Positions 10,000 through 21,325 of a DNA stretch of 64,000 nt are shown here, piece by piece (within the stretch, counting starts at the first letter, position 1; the number at the start of each line of letters is the position of its first letter). The DNA comes from Aquanectria penicillioides (lineage: Eukaryota > Ascomycota > Sordariomycetes > Hypocreales > Nectriaceae). The stretch spans positions 2,418,001-2,482,000 of the forward strand of contig PYIU01000003.1 of NCBI GenBank assembly GCA_003415625.1, written 5' to 3'. The position numbers were made by a program, and so were the translations under genes. A model generated the notes under the pieces. The model made no database searches and was not told the DNA's origin. It saw nothing but the letters and a program-made list of their open reading frames with translations.

Positions 10000-12900
10000 A
10001 TGCCACAGTCGTTCGACCAGCCCCAGTCGCGGGCTAACCCTCACCAAGCCGCGCAGATTGCCACATCTAACCAGACACTCAACACCTTCCTTGGCGGTCG
10101 TCATCGGTCGTGGATGACCGATGCCACTCACCCAGTGCCCAACAATAGAGTCCCCGAGATCGTCACTCGAAAGCACGGTCGACCGACTTCCGATTTGATA
10201 AAGGATGGACATATCCCGCGCCGTGAGAGTACCTCCATAAATCAACTGCCTGGCCAACCTGCCATATTGGACACTTCAAGGTATTTATTCGTTGGCCCTC
10301 CTAGACCTGCCTTCACTGCACCCTGCCTTTGCCCAAAGCTGGGAATTGAGCCTCGGAATGTACCCAACGAAGATTGCATCTAGCGGTTAACTCGCATCGT
10401 CTACTAACATTGGGCGATAGGAGCCAGGCTGTTCTCCCCTCGCCAGCCCTGACGGATGAGCCAAGCCCAGCTATCTCGACACAAACTGATAGTCCAAACC
10501 ACGGCGGTAGTGGTCATGCCGACGTTTCTGCTTCTCAGCAACCCGGCGCTTCAACCTATCTTTCCGGGGGCAATGCGATCCCCATGCAAACCTTTATTTC
10601 GAATCCAACACAACTGGGGGCTGGATATTCTCAGGCTGAGGACACCGCCACTACTCTTGTGCGACCTACTGCGTACATGGTGGAGGCTACGATGGCCTCT
10701 GCTGCTGGCATGGTGTCTCCCACACAGCAGGCGTCGGCTTCACAGTCCTCACTACCGACCTCAGGCGCGATGGCCTCTCCGCACGTTGATTATCGGACGC
10801 ATAGACCGGATTCTCGAGACGGTAGAGCCCACCAGCCCAAGCGCAGACGACTCGAAAACGAGGAAGAACAAGTCGAAGTAGTAAAACGTTGGCTACTTGC
10901 GGTTAACTCTCGCATAACGTATTGCTCCACTGAGAGAATGTTCACCACAGAAGCCGATTCATTTAGGCACAGGGTTCTTCAGGAGGCATGCGAGATGCAA
11001 GACGTGTACTATGTTGCTCTCCATCAACTACTATGCCGGTGGGCACTCGACCGGACCACCGTCTATTCTGCGCTTGGGGCTTTCATGCCACCTCAAGTTG
11101 TGGACCACGGTCTTGCTATTGTGGAGAGATTCCTCAGGCGAAATGCTTCTGTCTCGCCTATTCACCTCGAGTGGTTTGCAAAATTCCCTACCCCGGTGCT
11201 CGAAATTTCTCGAACACCCTTACAAAATTCATTGGCTGGCTGGGTTGCACGATTCTTGTACCAACTCTCTCAACATTGGGACCGAATGGTAAATCTGGCT
11301 TTGACCCGCAACTATCCCTTACTCGCGTACGAGATATATCTTACTTTGAATTGTGCCTCCCGCAGGCTCCAGCCGGAACTCTTCGGTGCGAGCTGCCGTG
11401 CACTTGGTGTAAACGATCCCACATTGGCAAACGTACTGAACAACATTTTCGCCCAAGACCAACAGAACGAAGCCCATGTCCTAACCAGCCAACGAACGCC
11501 AGATGACATTCAGAGGACTAGATCGAATTTCGCGACTCATTACGCACAGGTATTCCCGCGGGCTCAACTCCGACACCCGCATCATCAAAGTGAGTTTCAT
11601 GAAATCAAATTTCCAAACAGTTTAACGTAGCTAACAATTGCCTCGCAAGGCGCCTCCTCTCCTACAATGACTGAGTTTCCACCTGCTGCTCAACGGCCTA
11701 CTCGACGTTCACTTGGCCATGCTTCCCCCGTCTCCCCTCAAGCTCAACTAGGTTCCCCAAGACTGCTCGCAGTCTCGTCTCCCGCGCATTCTCAACTGGA
11801 GGTTCAGGTGCCTGGCCGCGCCGTATCAGGCCCAGCAGATTTAGCGTCATTCGGTGCTCAGGGAAACTCGAATGCACAGCATATTGATTTGCAGAACGGA
11901 GGACACTCCTCGTTGGATCCTACAATGAATCAAACCCATCATATTGCCATCAATTCCCCATCACAAACCCGTCATTCTATTGCGTCAGGACCTATCGGCA
12001 CAATGCCTATGTACACGCATCTAACCAGTGCAACACGTATGGTTTCCCAGTCTGCCGTTTTCTCTCCAAGCTCCCCGATGCCAGACCTAGAGAGACAAAC
12101 AAGGCCGTTTAACCACCAAGCCCCACAGGGCTTACATGCCTCGCAAAGCACCGCATCGCCCAATGCGAATAGCCAAGGTTGGCAGCATCATGCATACACA
12201 CCACAGTCGCCTCAAGCTCAGGCTATGCACCAGCCGCAAGCAAACCCTGCTCAGCCAAATCATATCTGGCTGGAGCAGTATCAAGCAACAACAAGTGGCC
12301 ATGCTACACAACCCATAGCCCCTCAACATCAGGCACAAAGACCTGACCTAATTCGTCCAGCGCCTATAAGCACAGTGGCGACAACACGTCCAGCCTTGCG
12401 CCATCCTGGACTTCAAACTTCGGTCGCTGAAATTCAAATGCAGGAGTATCCCATGAGTCCCCATGGCCAGTCCTCCCTGCAAGCTGGGCTTCACCTAGTT
12501 AATTTGCGCAGTCCGAGACGGATTCCCGCCAAGCCTATCCAGGTTCGCTACTATCAATACACCAAGCAACTTGTGGTACAGCCAACAGCGCTTATACCCC
12601 AAAACAACTTGCAGACTCTTCGTTTCGTAGTACCGGAAGATCACCTGTCAAGGTTATCTCTGAAAAACGCCACCACAGGGTTACCCTTTTGTTATTATAC
12701 AGAAGGCTCGTATCGGTATCGTCTGCGCATATGTACTCGATCTGGCCACGACACGGAGGTCAAGCCAGGCGACTGGGTAGTTTCTCCCTGCAGCTGGCCA
12801 CAACACCTTTTTATCAACCTCAATGGCAACCCAATGGGACTTCGTCGGAAGCAGCATTTTCACAAGGATCTTCCGTTGGAGCTAACCAATGGATTGGTGT

Positions 12901-13574
12901 CCGGTCTAAATACCATCAAGATCAGTTTTCCTTTGGTTCGCCAGAATTATAAGCAGGGACAAAAGTATTTTGTTGCCGTTGAGCTAGTGGAGACAAATAG
13001 CCACAATATTTTGAAGGCCATGATTGACCATTATCAACGCATTCCTGTACACGAGACGAAGTACAAGATTCAGAAACGTCTGCGCCCGTCAGACTCGGAC
13101 GATCTCATCATCCAGGATGACGTCCTGAAGATCTCCCTGGCAGATCCGTTTAGCGCTAGCATGTTTGAGGTTCCAGTTCGAGGTATTGATTGTCAACATC
13201 TCGAATGCTTTGACCTGGAAACCTGGCTACAAACGCGGCCTAAAAAGCCAGCCCCAAAGGGTGGGGCTTCCCAGAAGGGCACTGAGCCATCTGTGGTAGA
13301 CGACTGGAAATGCCCCATCTGCGATCGTGATGCTCGCCCTGCCAGTCTTCGAATCGATGAATATCTTGCACAGGTTCGCAGCGAGCTAGTAGGCGGTGGT
13401 GACTCGAGGATAAAGGCCATCAACGTTACTGCTGACGGCCAGTGGAGTGCCGTGGAAGAACCGGATGACACGGAAGAAGATACTCCAGGGCCGCCCTCAG
13501 CTATAACTACCTACGGTGATGGTGGCAAGGCAAAACCAGCCTCGGCGGTAGACGTTATTGAAATATTGGATTGA
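10000..13574 (+). CDS. MIZ/SP-RING zinc finger protein
   Basis: Three exons: 10000-10280, 10421-11589 and 11650-13574 (1124 aa). The first intron has a perfect CTACTAAC branch site before GCGATAG; the second is 60 nt (GTGAGT...CGCAAG). The N-terminal half is Gln/Ser/Pro-rich. A folded region follows from about aa 600, and an SP-RING lies at aa ~975-1045: IDCQHLECFDLETWL and WKCPICDRDA supply the Cys-His and Cys-Cys zinc ligands. The CP-[IV]-S segment usual at the start of SP-RINGs reads ADPFS here. The last residues, VDVIEILD, look like a SUMO-interacting motif. SP-RING proteins of the PIAS/Siz/Zmiz class act as SUMO E3 ligases or transcription coregulators. No SAP or clear PINIT domain is visible, so it resembles Zmiz more than Siz. 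Catalytic activity is not shown. Confidence 0.85.
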
Positions 13575-14411
13575 TCAAGAGTGTTGCTGAATCGCAGCGA
13601 TGGGAAACTTAACTGAAAGCTCTGTTGAACAGGGCATGTGGAGGGATGGCGTTTATTATTTTGAGATTCAAGGATAATGTGTTTTATAAGGAAGGGATAC
13701 CAAAATGGGTTGCTTTGATTGGCGTTGGAGGAGGATGCGGATGGCCTAACGGACGGCCACGAGGCCAAGGCTTGCATGTCTTACGCTCATCTGTGCATTT
13801 TGCATCAACTAGGTAGCTACGTGATAGAATTTGTGAATCCAGGGCCTTGCTGTTCGACCAGGCTAGGGAAACGGACAAGCCCGGGCATATTTCTGGTCGA
13901 GCGCAATGTATTGAATTATAGGTGTGCATGTTTAATATCCCTGCGTAGGTACGTTTCTTCGATCCTTAGGTACGATTGGTCAGTGAATGAAAGAGATTGA
14001 TGCAATCTTGACTATTCATCCGCTGTTGTCCTAAGGCGTGGAAGGAACTGAGGCATGTAGTTGATCAACCATGGCGCATTGGTTTGTCGCTCAGAGTTGC
14101 CGCAAATTGCTAGTATTGAGATGAGCGCGGTGGAGATTGTGATCAAAAATACAATTCTTCTGTCATAGCTTAGATGTCATCCAAGGTACTCGTTAACCCT
14201 ACTAAGGACTATCCGGGAATTCCACTTAACCCGAATCCGACGACCATTCGAATCCCTCCGAGATCACCGCTCCCGGAATCAAAACACGGCACCCTTTCCC
14301 ACCAACCTATTGAACGTCGTGTCGGCGGTTGCATTTATCATGAGGCATTGGAACGAGTTGAATTTCTTGCAGCCAATTACTATTTTTTTTTCTTGTCGAT
14401 TCTGAGCTACA
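13575..14411. other. Intergenic region between MIZ and Zn2Cys6 genes
   Basis: About 840 nt between two tandem plus-strand genes. It holds the MIZ 3' UTR and the regulator's promoter. Short open frames on both strands carry no recognisable domain. Nothing else is seen. Confidence 0.5.
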
Positions 14412-16453
14412 ATGAGTGATAGACTTCCCAGTCCTCCACGCCGTCTCCGAGCCTGTGCCCCATGTACCAAGGCCAAAGCGCGTTGCCGGTTCAAAGAGGA
14501 GAATGCTGCGCAACATCTTTGTGAGAGGTAAGCCTCGTCATGGGTCTCTCTAGAAGATAAATCAAGATGTTGACTAGCCGTTTCAGGTGTGACAGGCTTG
14601 GGATCGAGTGTTTGGTAAGGGCAACGAAGAGTCTGAGAAAACCTAGACAGATCAAGATTGAAAACAGACAACTGTAAGCAGATGAAAAAGGAGAAAAAAA
14701 AATGAACATGCTAACAATGGTTAGGGATGCTACGCCATCCCTTTCGTCTACCCTGCCGATCGAGAAACGCGAAACTAGACCAACTCTCGAAGCGAATGAT
14801 GCTCAAACATGCATGCTAATGACGCGGATGAAGCGGAGTGCTAAAGATGTTGGGTTTCACCAACAGAATCGCCAGAAAATCGCACCGAGACCGGAGCTCA
14901 CTAGAACACTCCCACTACTCGGGTTGTCGTGGCACCAGGCAACTCAAATCCTTGGCATATTTCGAAAAGAATTCATGCCCGTCTTTCCATTTGTTGTTAT
15001 TGATGACCAGGCCAGCCCACAGCGACTCCACACTGAGAGACCATTTCTCTTGAGAGCTGTCATGCTGGTTGCAGCTCCTTTGTCTATACCTCGAATTTCC
15101 AAGATGAAGCGCAACGTGCTTGCATACTTGAGTCAGCAGATATTTGTCGAAGGAAATATAACCTTAGATCTGCTCCAAGGCCTTTTAGTTTGCATAGCTT
15201 GGTAAGAACTTGACTGTACTCCCTTTCCCTTGTCTGGGTCGTCGCTCATGAGCTGGAACTTGCAGGGCGCATACTTGTCAGATAAACGATGACCAAGTTA
15301 CAAACCTGATACACTTAGCTTTAGGATACGCCCATAATCTTGGAATTACAAAGATGCCTCGACAAGTGGACAGAAGCAGCTCAGACAAGGAAGCGAATGC
15401 CTCAATGATTGAGAAGGCTCATTCCCCAGAAGAGCAGCGGACATTTTTAGGTTGCTTTTGCATCCTGTCAATGTAAGCCGATAAATTGATCTGCCCGGTT
15501 TCGACTAATCTAATCAACCATTTAATCAAAGAACCTCTGCTCAATCTTTGAGGCGTAACCCGCTTGATGGACCTTACCCTGAAATGTGCCGTGCTGCTTT
15601 TAGTGCCACAAGCACGTCCACAGCGGATCTTCTCCTCGATCGACTTGTACGTATGATTCAGATAGGCGAGAAGTTATCGGAGGGATTTGGAGAGCCTCAC
15701 GAGCGCGATCAAGCACGCTCCTACGCTTTTCTTCTGGAGGGTAGTGGTCGAAGATTTCGAACAGAGCTTGACCGACTCGCCGAAATTAACAACCACCCTG
15801 ATCTGGCCGACTACCAGTCACTATTCGAACTTTTCTTTCACTATATTATAGTACGGTTGTATCAACCTGCGGTCACAGTTGCGGATAGCCCAGGAAAAGG
15901 AGTTCCTCCATCTGAATACCGTTCTTTGTGCCTGCGCAATTGCTTAACAGCGTCAAAATCGTTCCTAGAAATTCTTCTCGAGCAACCTATAACTGCATCG
16001 CTTCACCGCTCGATCATTACCACAGACCAAGCTGCTTTTGTAATGTTCATGGCGGCAAAGCTGCTTCTCATTGACGCACCAGACTGGGACATGCGGGTGG
16101 CACGACAGGCTCTCGACCTGAATGAGTTTTTCGAACGGATTCTCATTCGTGTTACTGAGGCAGAAGCTCTGAGGGTCGCCGCAGTGGAATCATTCGCGGC
16201 AGAATCAGGAGATGTGGTTACAGAAGAAGAGCGATATGCAGAAAGCAAACTGGCGGAGACGGCACGCAAGACTCGCTGGCTTCGAGAATGGTTCAAAGCG
16301 AGGCTGGAAGGACGGCAGGTGGAAGCAAAATGGCCTCAAAGAGAGGAGTGGGGAGTTGGAGCCACAGAGAGCATGACCGACGTAGGGGCACCACCATGGT
16401 TTAACGGGTTGCTAGGGGATGTCGCTTGGAACTTCGACTATATAAATGTGTAA
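14412..16453 (+). CDS. Zn2Cys6 fungal-type transcription factor
   Basis: Five exons: 14412-14527, 14587-14673, 14725-15201, 15266-15472 and 15532-16453, giving 602 aa with every junction in phase. The first two exons together encode a binuclear zinc cluster with Cys at 15, 18, 25, 37, 40 and 47 (C-x2-C-x6-C-x11-C-x2-C-x6-C), followed by a basic linker (KSLRKPRQIK). The middle region (LLGLSWHQATQILGIFRKEFMPVFPF, then AHNLGITKMPR) matches the helical middle homology region of fungal regulators. The family binds paired CGG half-sites in the nucleus. The target pathway is unknown: the adjacent genes (Mug113-like, methyltransferase, HAD) are not an obvious cluster. It converges with the Mug113 gene, whose 3' end is 268 nt away. 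Confidence 0.87.
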
Positions 16454-16721
16454 GGGGCTAGACTATGCTACTAGGTTAAGTGAAGTGCGATGGGTTGACG
16501 AGGATGCGAATACACTGACTGGATCGATGTTGGGTATCTAAAAGTAAGTATATAAAATGAACGAAGAAATGAAGAGAAACCCTAAAATTGACCCACGAGT
16601 ACAACGAAGAAAGGAAAAGAAACATGCTAAGAAAAAAAATAAGAGAATACGCTACATAAACCATACAATCATAAAAAATTGTTGTTCATCTCATAAAGTC
16701 GTCAATATTCTTTGATCACCA

Positions 16722-17969
16722 TCATGCATCATCCTCACTATAATAGTCGTCGTACTCATCACTGAGGGAATAATAATACTCATCTTCATCGAAAAATTCA
16801 GAATCCGATTCTCCGGGGAGCTCGCAATTCGTCTCCTCATCGTCATGGATTTCTTCCTCCTCAACGAAGTCGTCATCATGCTTCCCATGGACAAACTCTT
16901 CCCAGCAGTTTGAATCCGTCAAATCAACCCGTTCAACTCTTTCTGCCCACCTCTTTTTCAGGGACCCATCCTCGTTATAGGGCTCTTGACGAGTCCAGGC
17001 AGTCCACAAGGCGATGACTGCAGATGCTTTCGTACTCCTCACATTGAACCACTCCTTGTGATTCACGCCGCAACTAGGGCAGCCAAGTTCCCGCATGCGA
17101 TGGTTCCATAGCCCTGCGTGTACAAGTCTTTCAACCTTGACGTATAGTTCAGCACGGAAATTAGACAATAACGAGGGCTCGTAGCGGCACTTGGCCTGCC
17201 ATGAAGCCATGCGCTGATCTGGATTTTTGGAATTGCCAATCTTGAGGTATGGTGTGGCATCATGGTAGTTATCAGGAAATGTATAAATGTAAACACAGCC
17301 CTTTGAAGACATTTCCAAACCTTTTAAGGGGCGGAGAATGAGGCCTTTGATGCTTTCATTGATCTTCGTGGTTGACCGAGGCGCCCCATATAGCGCAAAT
17401 TCATGCTTCTGGGGAGTTTGTTTGGCAAGCCTTGATTTTTGTGATTGAGGTTTCACGGGCTTGGGTGACGTTTTGTTCGTTGAGATCAACTGCTTTATTT
17501 GAACCTGCTTCTTTGAGCTCTCTGGCTCAGCTTTGATGAGCTGGTCTTGCTTGGATTGTGCCCCTCGAGGGGTGTCGGTACCCTTTTCTTGGAGCCTGGG
17601 CAAGATGGGTTTGGTATCCTCGTTCTCGACCTTAACATTAACAGCAGGTGTATTGACAGACTCCAGCCTTTTCTCCCATGATTGTAGGTAGGAATGAGCT
17701 TGGTTCTGGTGGGATCTCTTGCACATGACCAACCGTGAGAGTTGACCGAGTAGAGACTTGGCTGCCTCGAAACTCCCCTTGGCCACAATCTCGCTCAAGA
17801 GGCTTGATACGCGGGTCGAGTTCTCTTTACTAACAGCCGTTTTGCACCGCTCGTTCTTCATGGTCTTGCCATGACAGCAAAGACTCAAGCCCGAGTCGAC
17901 ACCGAGGAGTTGACGGAGGCTGGAGGTTTCGGATGGCCATAAGGAAAGCTGAGTGGAGAATGCCGCCAT
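16722..17969 (-). CDS. mug113: Mug113-like protein with T5orf172 (GIY-YIG-type) domain
   Basis: An intronless 415-codon frame. Residues ~224-330 form a T5orf172/DUF1766 domain: KGCVYIYTF, then YLKIGNSKNPDQRMASWQAKC, then LVHAGLWNHRM and HKEWFNV. This domain is related to GIY-YIG nucleases and is found in fission yeast Mug113 (meiotically up-regulated) and in phage proteins. The first ~220 residues hold a Cys-containing segment (CCHGKTMKNERCKTAV) and a Lys/Ser/Pro-rich linker. The last 50 residues are strongly acidic with DDYYSEDDA at the end. A nuclease or DNA-repair role is possible from the fold but unproven. Its 5' end is divergent from the methyltransferase gene. Confidence 0.82.
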   Translation of the reverse strand: MAAFSTQLSLWPSETSSLRQLLGVDSGLSLCCHGKTMKNERCKTAVSKENSTRVSSLLSEIVAKGSFEAAKSLLGQLSRLVMCKRSHQNQAHSYLQSWEKRLESVNTPAVNVKVENEDTKPILPRLQEKGTDTPRGAQSKQDQLIKAEPESSKKQVQIKQLISTNKTSPKPVKPQSQKSRLAKQTPQKHEFALYGAPRSTTKINESIKGLILRPLKGLEMSSKGCVYIYTFPDNYHDATPYLKIGNSKNPDQRMASWQAKCRYEPSLLSNFRAELYVKVERLVHAGLWNHRMRELGCPSCGVNHKEWFNVRSTKASAVIALWTAWTRQEPYNEDGSLKKRWAERVERVDLTDSNCWEEFVHGKHDDDFVEEEEIHDDEETNCELPGESDSEFFDEDEYYYSLSDEYDDYYSEDDA

Positions 17970-18925
17970 TCTGAGATATTTAAACCGCGTCTCTCTCTCT
18001 GTATAAAACGGTATTCAGAGGGATATGCTTACGGTTCCTGTGCCAACTATCTCCGAGACAGAGAGACAGTTGTAGTATATTTAACTTCACGAAGACGCAG
18101 GCTAGGCGCCTGAGGGAGGCAACCCCTCTGAGGGCCTGCATTGAAGACATCTTGCACAGCCGTGTTGGTGTGCATTTTGACCCTGGTCTCTTGCTATGTA
18201 GACCTGGTCGTGATTTTGGCCGTGGGGGTCCAGGTAGGTGGGACCTCTTCTGGCCTCTTCTCCCATGATGGTGGCGCTGCGTAGCGTGAATCCTGACTTG
18301 CGTGCAATATCGCCCGTAACTCTTCTTAGATTGATATAAATGTGCACTTCTCCGGGCCAAATTCTTTGGACATATTCTCTGACCCCGAGCTTTCTCCTGT
18401 TCGATCCTCGAGAAATAAGTGCCCCCCCCCCCAGATCGGGTGGTGTCGTACCACGTCCATTTTTGGCATGTTGGTTTCAATGTTGGCCGGCATGTTGGTG
18501 GAGGGTGGCACAGCCCCAGCTAGCGAAGCGCCCGCCCGTTTCAGCGAGTTGCAGAGGCGAAGGCTCTCAGAAGGCTCTCAGAAGGCTCCCAGAAAGCTCA
18601 CGAGGCGTTTTTGACGATGAACCTGGAACACCCGTCGGACGGCTCCATGGTCCTGTAGGCTGTTGGAAGCGGGCGTTGACCACGTAAGTGGGGGACACCA
18701 GCTTGAGGATAGGTCTTAAGCAGTTCAGTACGCAACATAAACCCTCCAACATCGTGGACGTCCAAGGGAGCGATGTATGAAGCGTGATGGCGTTGGGGAG
18801 ATGAATGTCGGGCTTTCTCAGAAGACAGCAAAAATCTTTGGATTCTAAAATAGTCTTGGAGGGTAACTTTCTGTAGTAGTCGACCTCGCTGATGACATGC
18901 CCGGTTTTACACTTCGCAACCCACC
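17970..18925. other. Divergent promoter region, Mug113 / methyltransferase
   Basis: About 960 nt between two divergently transcribed genes. It carries a run of C at ~18422-18432 and a tandem 11-mer repeat at 18560-18592. Open frames here are short, antisense to one another and without domains. Confidence 0.5.
18560..18592 (+). repeat. Tandem 11-mer, three copies
   Basis: Three head-to-tail copies of AAGGCTCTCAG, the third with one C substitution, followed by a decayed partial fourth copy. It lies ~330 nt upstream of the methyltransferase start. No function is evident. Confidence 0.8.
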
Positions 18926-19768
18926 ATGATGCGCACTCAACAGACCCAGGCCGAGGCCTCTAGGCTCATGTACACCTACCGAGTCGCCACCTACGAAGAC
19001 TCCTGGTACCCTGGTCATAGCCGACGATTTATGCAACTGGTACCCATTAAGCCTGGAGACCGAGTGCTCGATCTTGCGTGCGGGACCGGCCTCGAGGCAG
19101 TCCTTGCCGCCAACATTGTTGGAGATGAAGGAAAAGTCATCGGAATTGATGTGACGGCCGCCGTGCTTGAGAAGGCGAAAGAGACACTTGAAGTTGACCC
19201 TGTCCTGGCCGAGCGTGTCACGCTCGTGATCCATGACGCAGCTGATTTGACAACATGCCCACTTGTGGACAAGGGAAGTTTCGACGTGCTTATTTGCTCC
19301 AATGCCTTCGTGCTATTCGGACAGCCTAACCAAGTCCTCGCTCATTGGAAAGATTTCCTAAAGCAAGGTGGGACGGTTGCTATCGACATCCCCCACGAGC
19401 ACAGCCTGCGGGCCGAGGAGGCGATGGAAAGAGTGGCACAGTCAATGGGGATCCCATTTCCAGGCAATCGGGCTTGGGTCATATCTGAAAGCTCATTCTG
19501 TGACGCCCTAGAAAAGCATGGCTTCTTGGTACAGAAAACCGCAAGCTTAGAGAGACAAGCTGGTGTTAGAGCATCATATCTTGATATTGGACGGGCAGAT
19601 GACCAGTTTGACTCTATCATGCAAGGTCAGTTAGCAACCGTACTGCCAACGGAGGAGCTCAAAATCACAGCCCGTCCGGTTTTCCGGGAACAATGGAAGA
19701 AAACCGCCGTGGAGGGCAAGGTTGAGAATGTAGAACTTATCTACGCCTACGTTGCCGGGAAGGCCTAA
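18926..19768 (+). CDS. Class I SAM-dependent methyltransferase
   Basis: A single-exon frame of 280 aa, usual for a small-molecule methyltransferase. SAM-binding motif I is VLDLACGTG (aa 47-55). An acidic residue ends the next strand (VIGIDVTAAVL), and FDVLICSNAFVLFGQPNQVLAHWKDFLKQGG matches motifs post-I to III. The fold is the UbiE/Methyltransf_11 type. The substrate cannot be told: relatives act on quinones, sterols, arsenite or secondary metabolites. The start is taken at the first of two adjacent Met codons (18926 or 18929). The stop lies only 65 nt from the convergent HAD gene, so the 3' UTRs probably overlap. Confidence 0.85.
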   Translation: MMRTQQTQAEASRLMYTYRVATYEDSWYPGHSRRFMQLVPIKPGDRVLDLACGTGLEAVLAANIVGDEGKVIGIDVTAAVLEKAKETLEVDPVLAERVTLVIHDAADLTTCPLVDKGSFDVLICSNAFVLFGQPNQVLAHWKDFLKQGGTVAIDIPHEHSLRAEEAMERVAQSMGIPFPGNRAWVISESSFCDALEKHGFLVQKTASLERQAGVRASYLDIGRADDQFDSIMQGQLATVLPTEELKITARPVFREQWKKTAVEGKVENVELIYAYVAGKA

Positions 19769-19833
19769 ATTCTTGTGATGGAGGATGCACGAAAATATGG
19801 AATTTAATTTAGGCACCTTCCCTAGGTAATTAC

Positions 19834-20825
19834 TCAAATCTTTGCTTTCAAAACCTCATCTTTGGGTTTCTCTGGTATCCTCGGGTGATTTCCTGCAAGC
19901 CTCAGACCCGTCTTTTGTTCCAGCTCGTCTACCGCCTCGAATGCCCTGCCCAGATTTACCTTTATGGTTTGAAAGCCTTGGCCCCGTGCACCTTTCAAAT
20001 TCTCGCCAATATCATCCAGGAATACAATGTCTTGTGGCTGCACGCCTTGACTCCAACCCAACTTCTGGCCCCGAGTACTGTTCCCGTAGTCTCTGGCATA
20101 CTTGTCGACCTGGGCAAGTGCGAACTGATACACTTTCGGATCCGGCTTTCGGAGCCCAATATGGGCGGAGGAGATGAAGAGATCAAATATTTCCCTGACT
20201 GGATCGTCGCTGAAGTTCTTGACGTGAAGTCTATGACCTGGAGGGAAAATGACGGTGTTACTCAGTGCCGCTAGGATGTAATCACCACTCTCTTTGAGAC
20301 GCTGCAGGGCAGGAAACATCCAAGGATCCGGGTGATTGGAGGCTGTCATCATTTCATTGAAGAGCCACTTTGTATCTACCGATGGAAGGGGCGGTGTCTT
20401 CTCTGGCAGATGAGGATTCTTGGCCCGTTCCCGCCTGAAGAATGCAACCCAGCGAATGGGGTCGTGAAGATCCTGGTCGAACCCCTCAAAGAATGCGTTA
20501 TCCATAGGGACCTCGCCTCTTTCTAGACGATGCCAGTTCCCATCAGGCGCCGTTTTGGAAATGGAGTAGTTGACCCATCCTGGTGGGATTCCATTGCCCA
20601 ATTCGTAGTCCAGAATTGCTTGGAAGGGAGATTTGACCTGTCAAATATTAGCACATGAATCATGCCAACTACCGATAAGAGGAAGGAAGAAGGTGTAAAG
20701 GAACATCGAATATCATCAGGATCAGAACAAAACACCCTCACGCACGACGTCGCTGCCCACATAGTACTTACACAGACACCCCCCATGTCAAAAAGGAGCA
20801 CCTTTGGCTTCTTGGCGTCTGACAT
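19834..20825 (-). CDS. HAD-superfamily hydrolase (epoxide-hydrolase-N/YihX-like)
   Basis: Two exons, 20825-20772 and 20637-19834, give 285 aa. The intron starts GTAAGT, ends ACAG and has a GCTAAT branch site; the join is in phase (MGGVC then VKSPFQAILDYELGNG). Motif I is LLFDMGGV with Asp13 as probable nucleophile, but the second Asp of DxD is Gly, as in the epoxide-hydrolase N-domain and YihX group. Motif II is AALSNTV, motif III the Lys of LRKPDPKVYQFAL, and motif IV is FLDDIGENLKGARGQG. All core HAD residues are therefore present. The product is probably a soluble phosphatase or dehalogenase-like hydrolase; the substrate is unknown. It is transcribed divergently from RPL5. Confidence 0.85.
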
Positions 20826-21110
20826 GGTGTATTTCTGATTGCAACCCAACCTGAAGTGAAATGAAGCGACAATACTAAGTTTAATTGTCAATCATTGGTG
20901 TTTCAGGTCATAGTTAGTCATGTTGAAATCAAGATTGTTTGGAAGTAGATGAGCGCCTATGTAGCTCCTGAATACCCCAGAGAAGAACTCCACCCTGTTC
21001 GAATGGCATCCGAGGGACCTCGGCATGTCTTCCCCACAATCACAGGATGCACGGACCCATTCAATTTTTTCCCCAACGCGCCAAGGTTGAACGCTGAGGG
21101 ATGAAAAATG

Positions 21111-21142
21111 GATAAGATAATAGATGAGATAAGATAAGATAG
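21111..21142. promoter_or_regulatory. GATA motif cluster
   Basis: Three GATAAG cores (21111, 21128, 21133) plus GATAAT (21116) and GATAG (21138) lie within 32 nt, between the divergent HAD and RPL5 genes. HGATAR is the binding site of fungal GATA factors such as AreA, which bind clustered sites. Which gene it serves is unknown, and a simple-sequence origin is possible. Confidence 0.45.
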
Positions 21143-21220
21143 AGAAAGGAGGTCATGTGACTCGTCCCCGACCCAGGTGTAAACCTTGGTGGGGGCTAAG
21201 CGAATTTGGCAGGGCTCCCA

Positions 21221-21230
21221 TTAGGGCTTT
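21221..21230 (+). promoter_or_regulatory. TTAGGG telobox-like element upstream of RPL5
   Basis: TTAGGGCTTT lies about 105 nt before the RPL5 start codon. Telobox-like TTAGGG or AGGGC motifs recur in fungal ribosomal protein promoters and can be bound by Tbf1-type factors. Assignment here rests on motif and position only. Confidence 0.4.
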
Positions 21231-21325
21231 CAAAAATAATATCCCCCACCAGATTCCGCTACGCACTCTTTCCTCACCAACCTTCAAACTGCAACAACAA
21301 GCCGTCGTTGGCCACAACCGTCAAA

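Noticed and set aside
13735..13815. Possible tRNA: TGGCCTAACGG with a GGCC/GGCC hairpin
   Set aside because: No TTCGA-type T loop and no acceptor stem within the expected distance.
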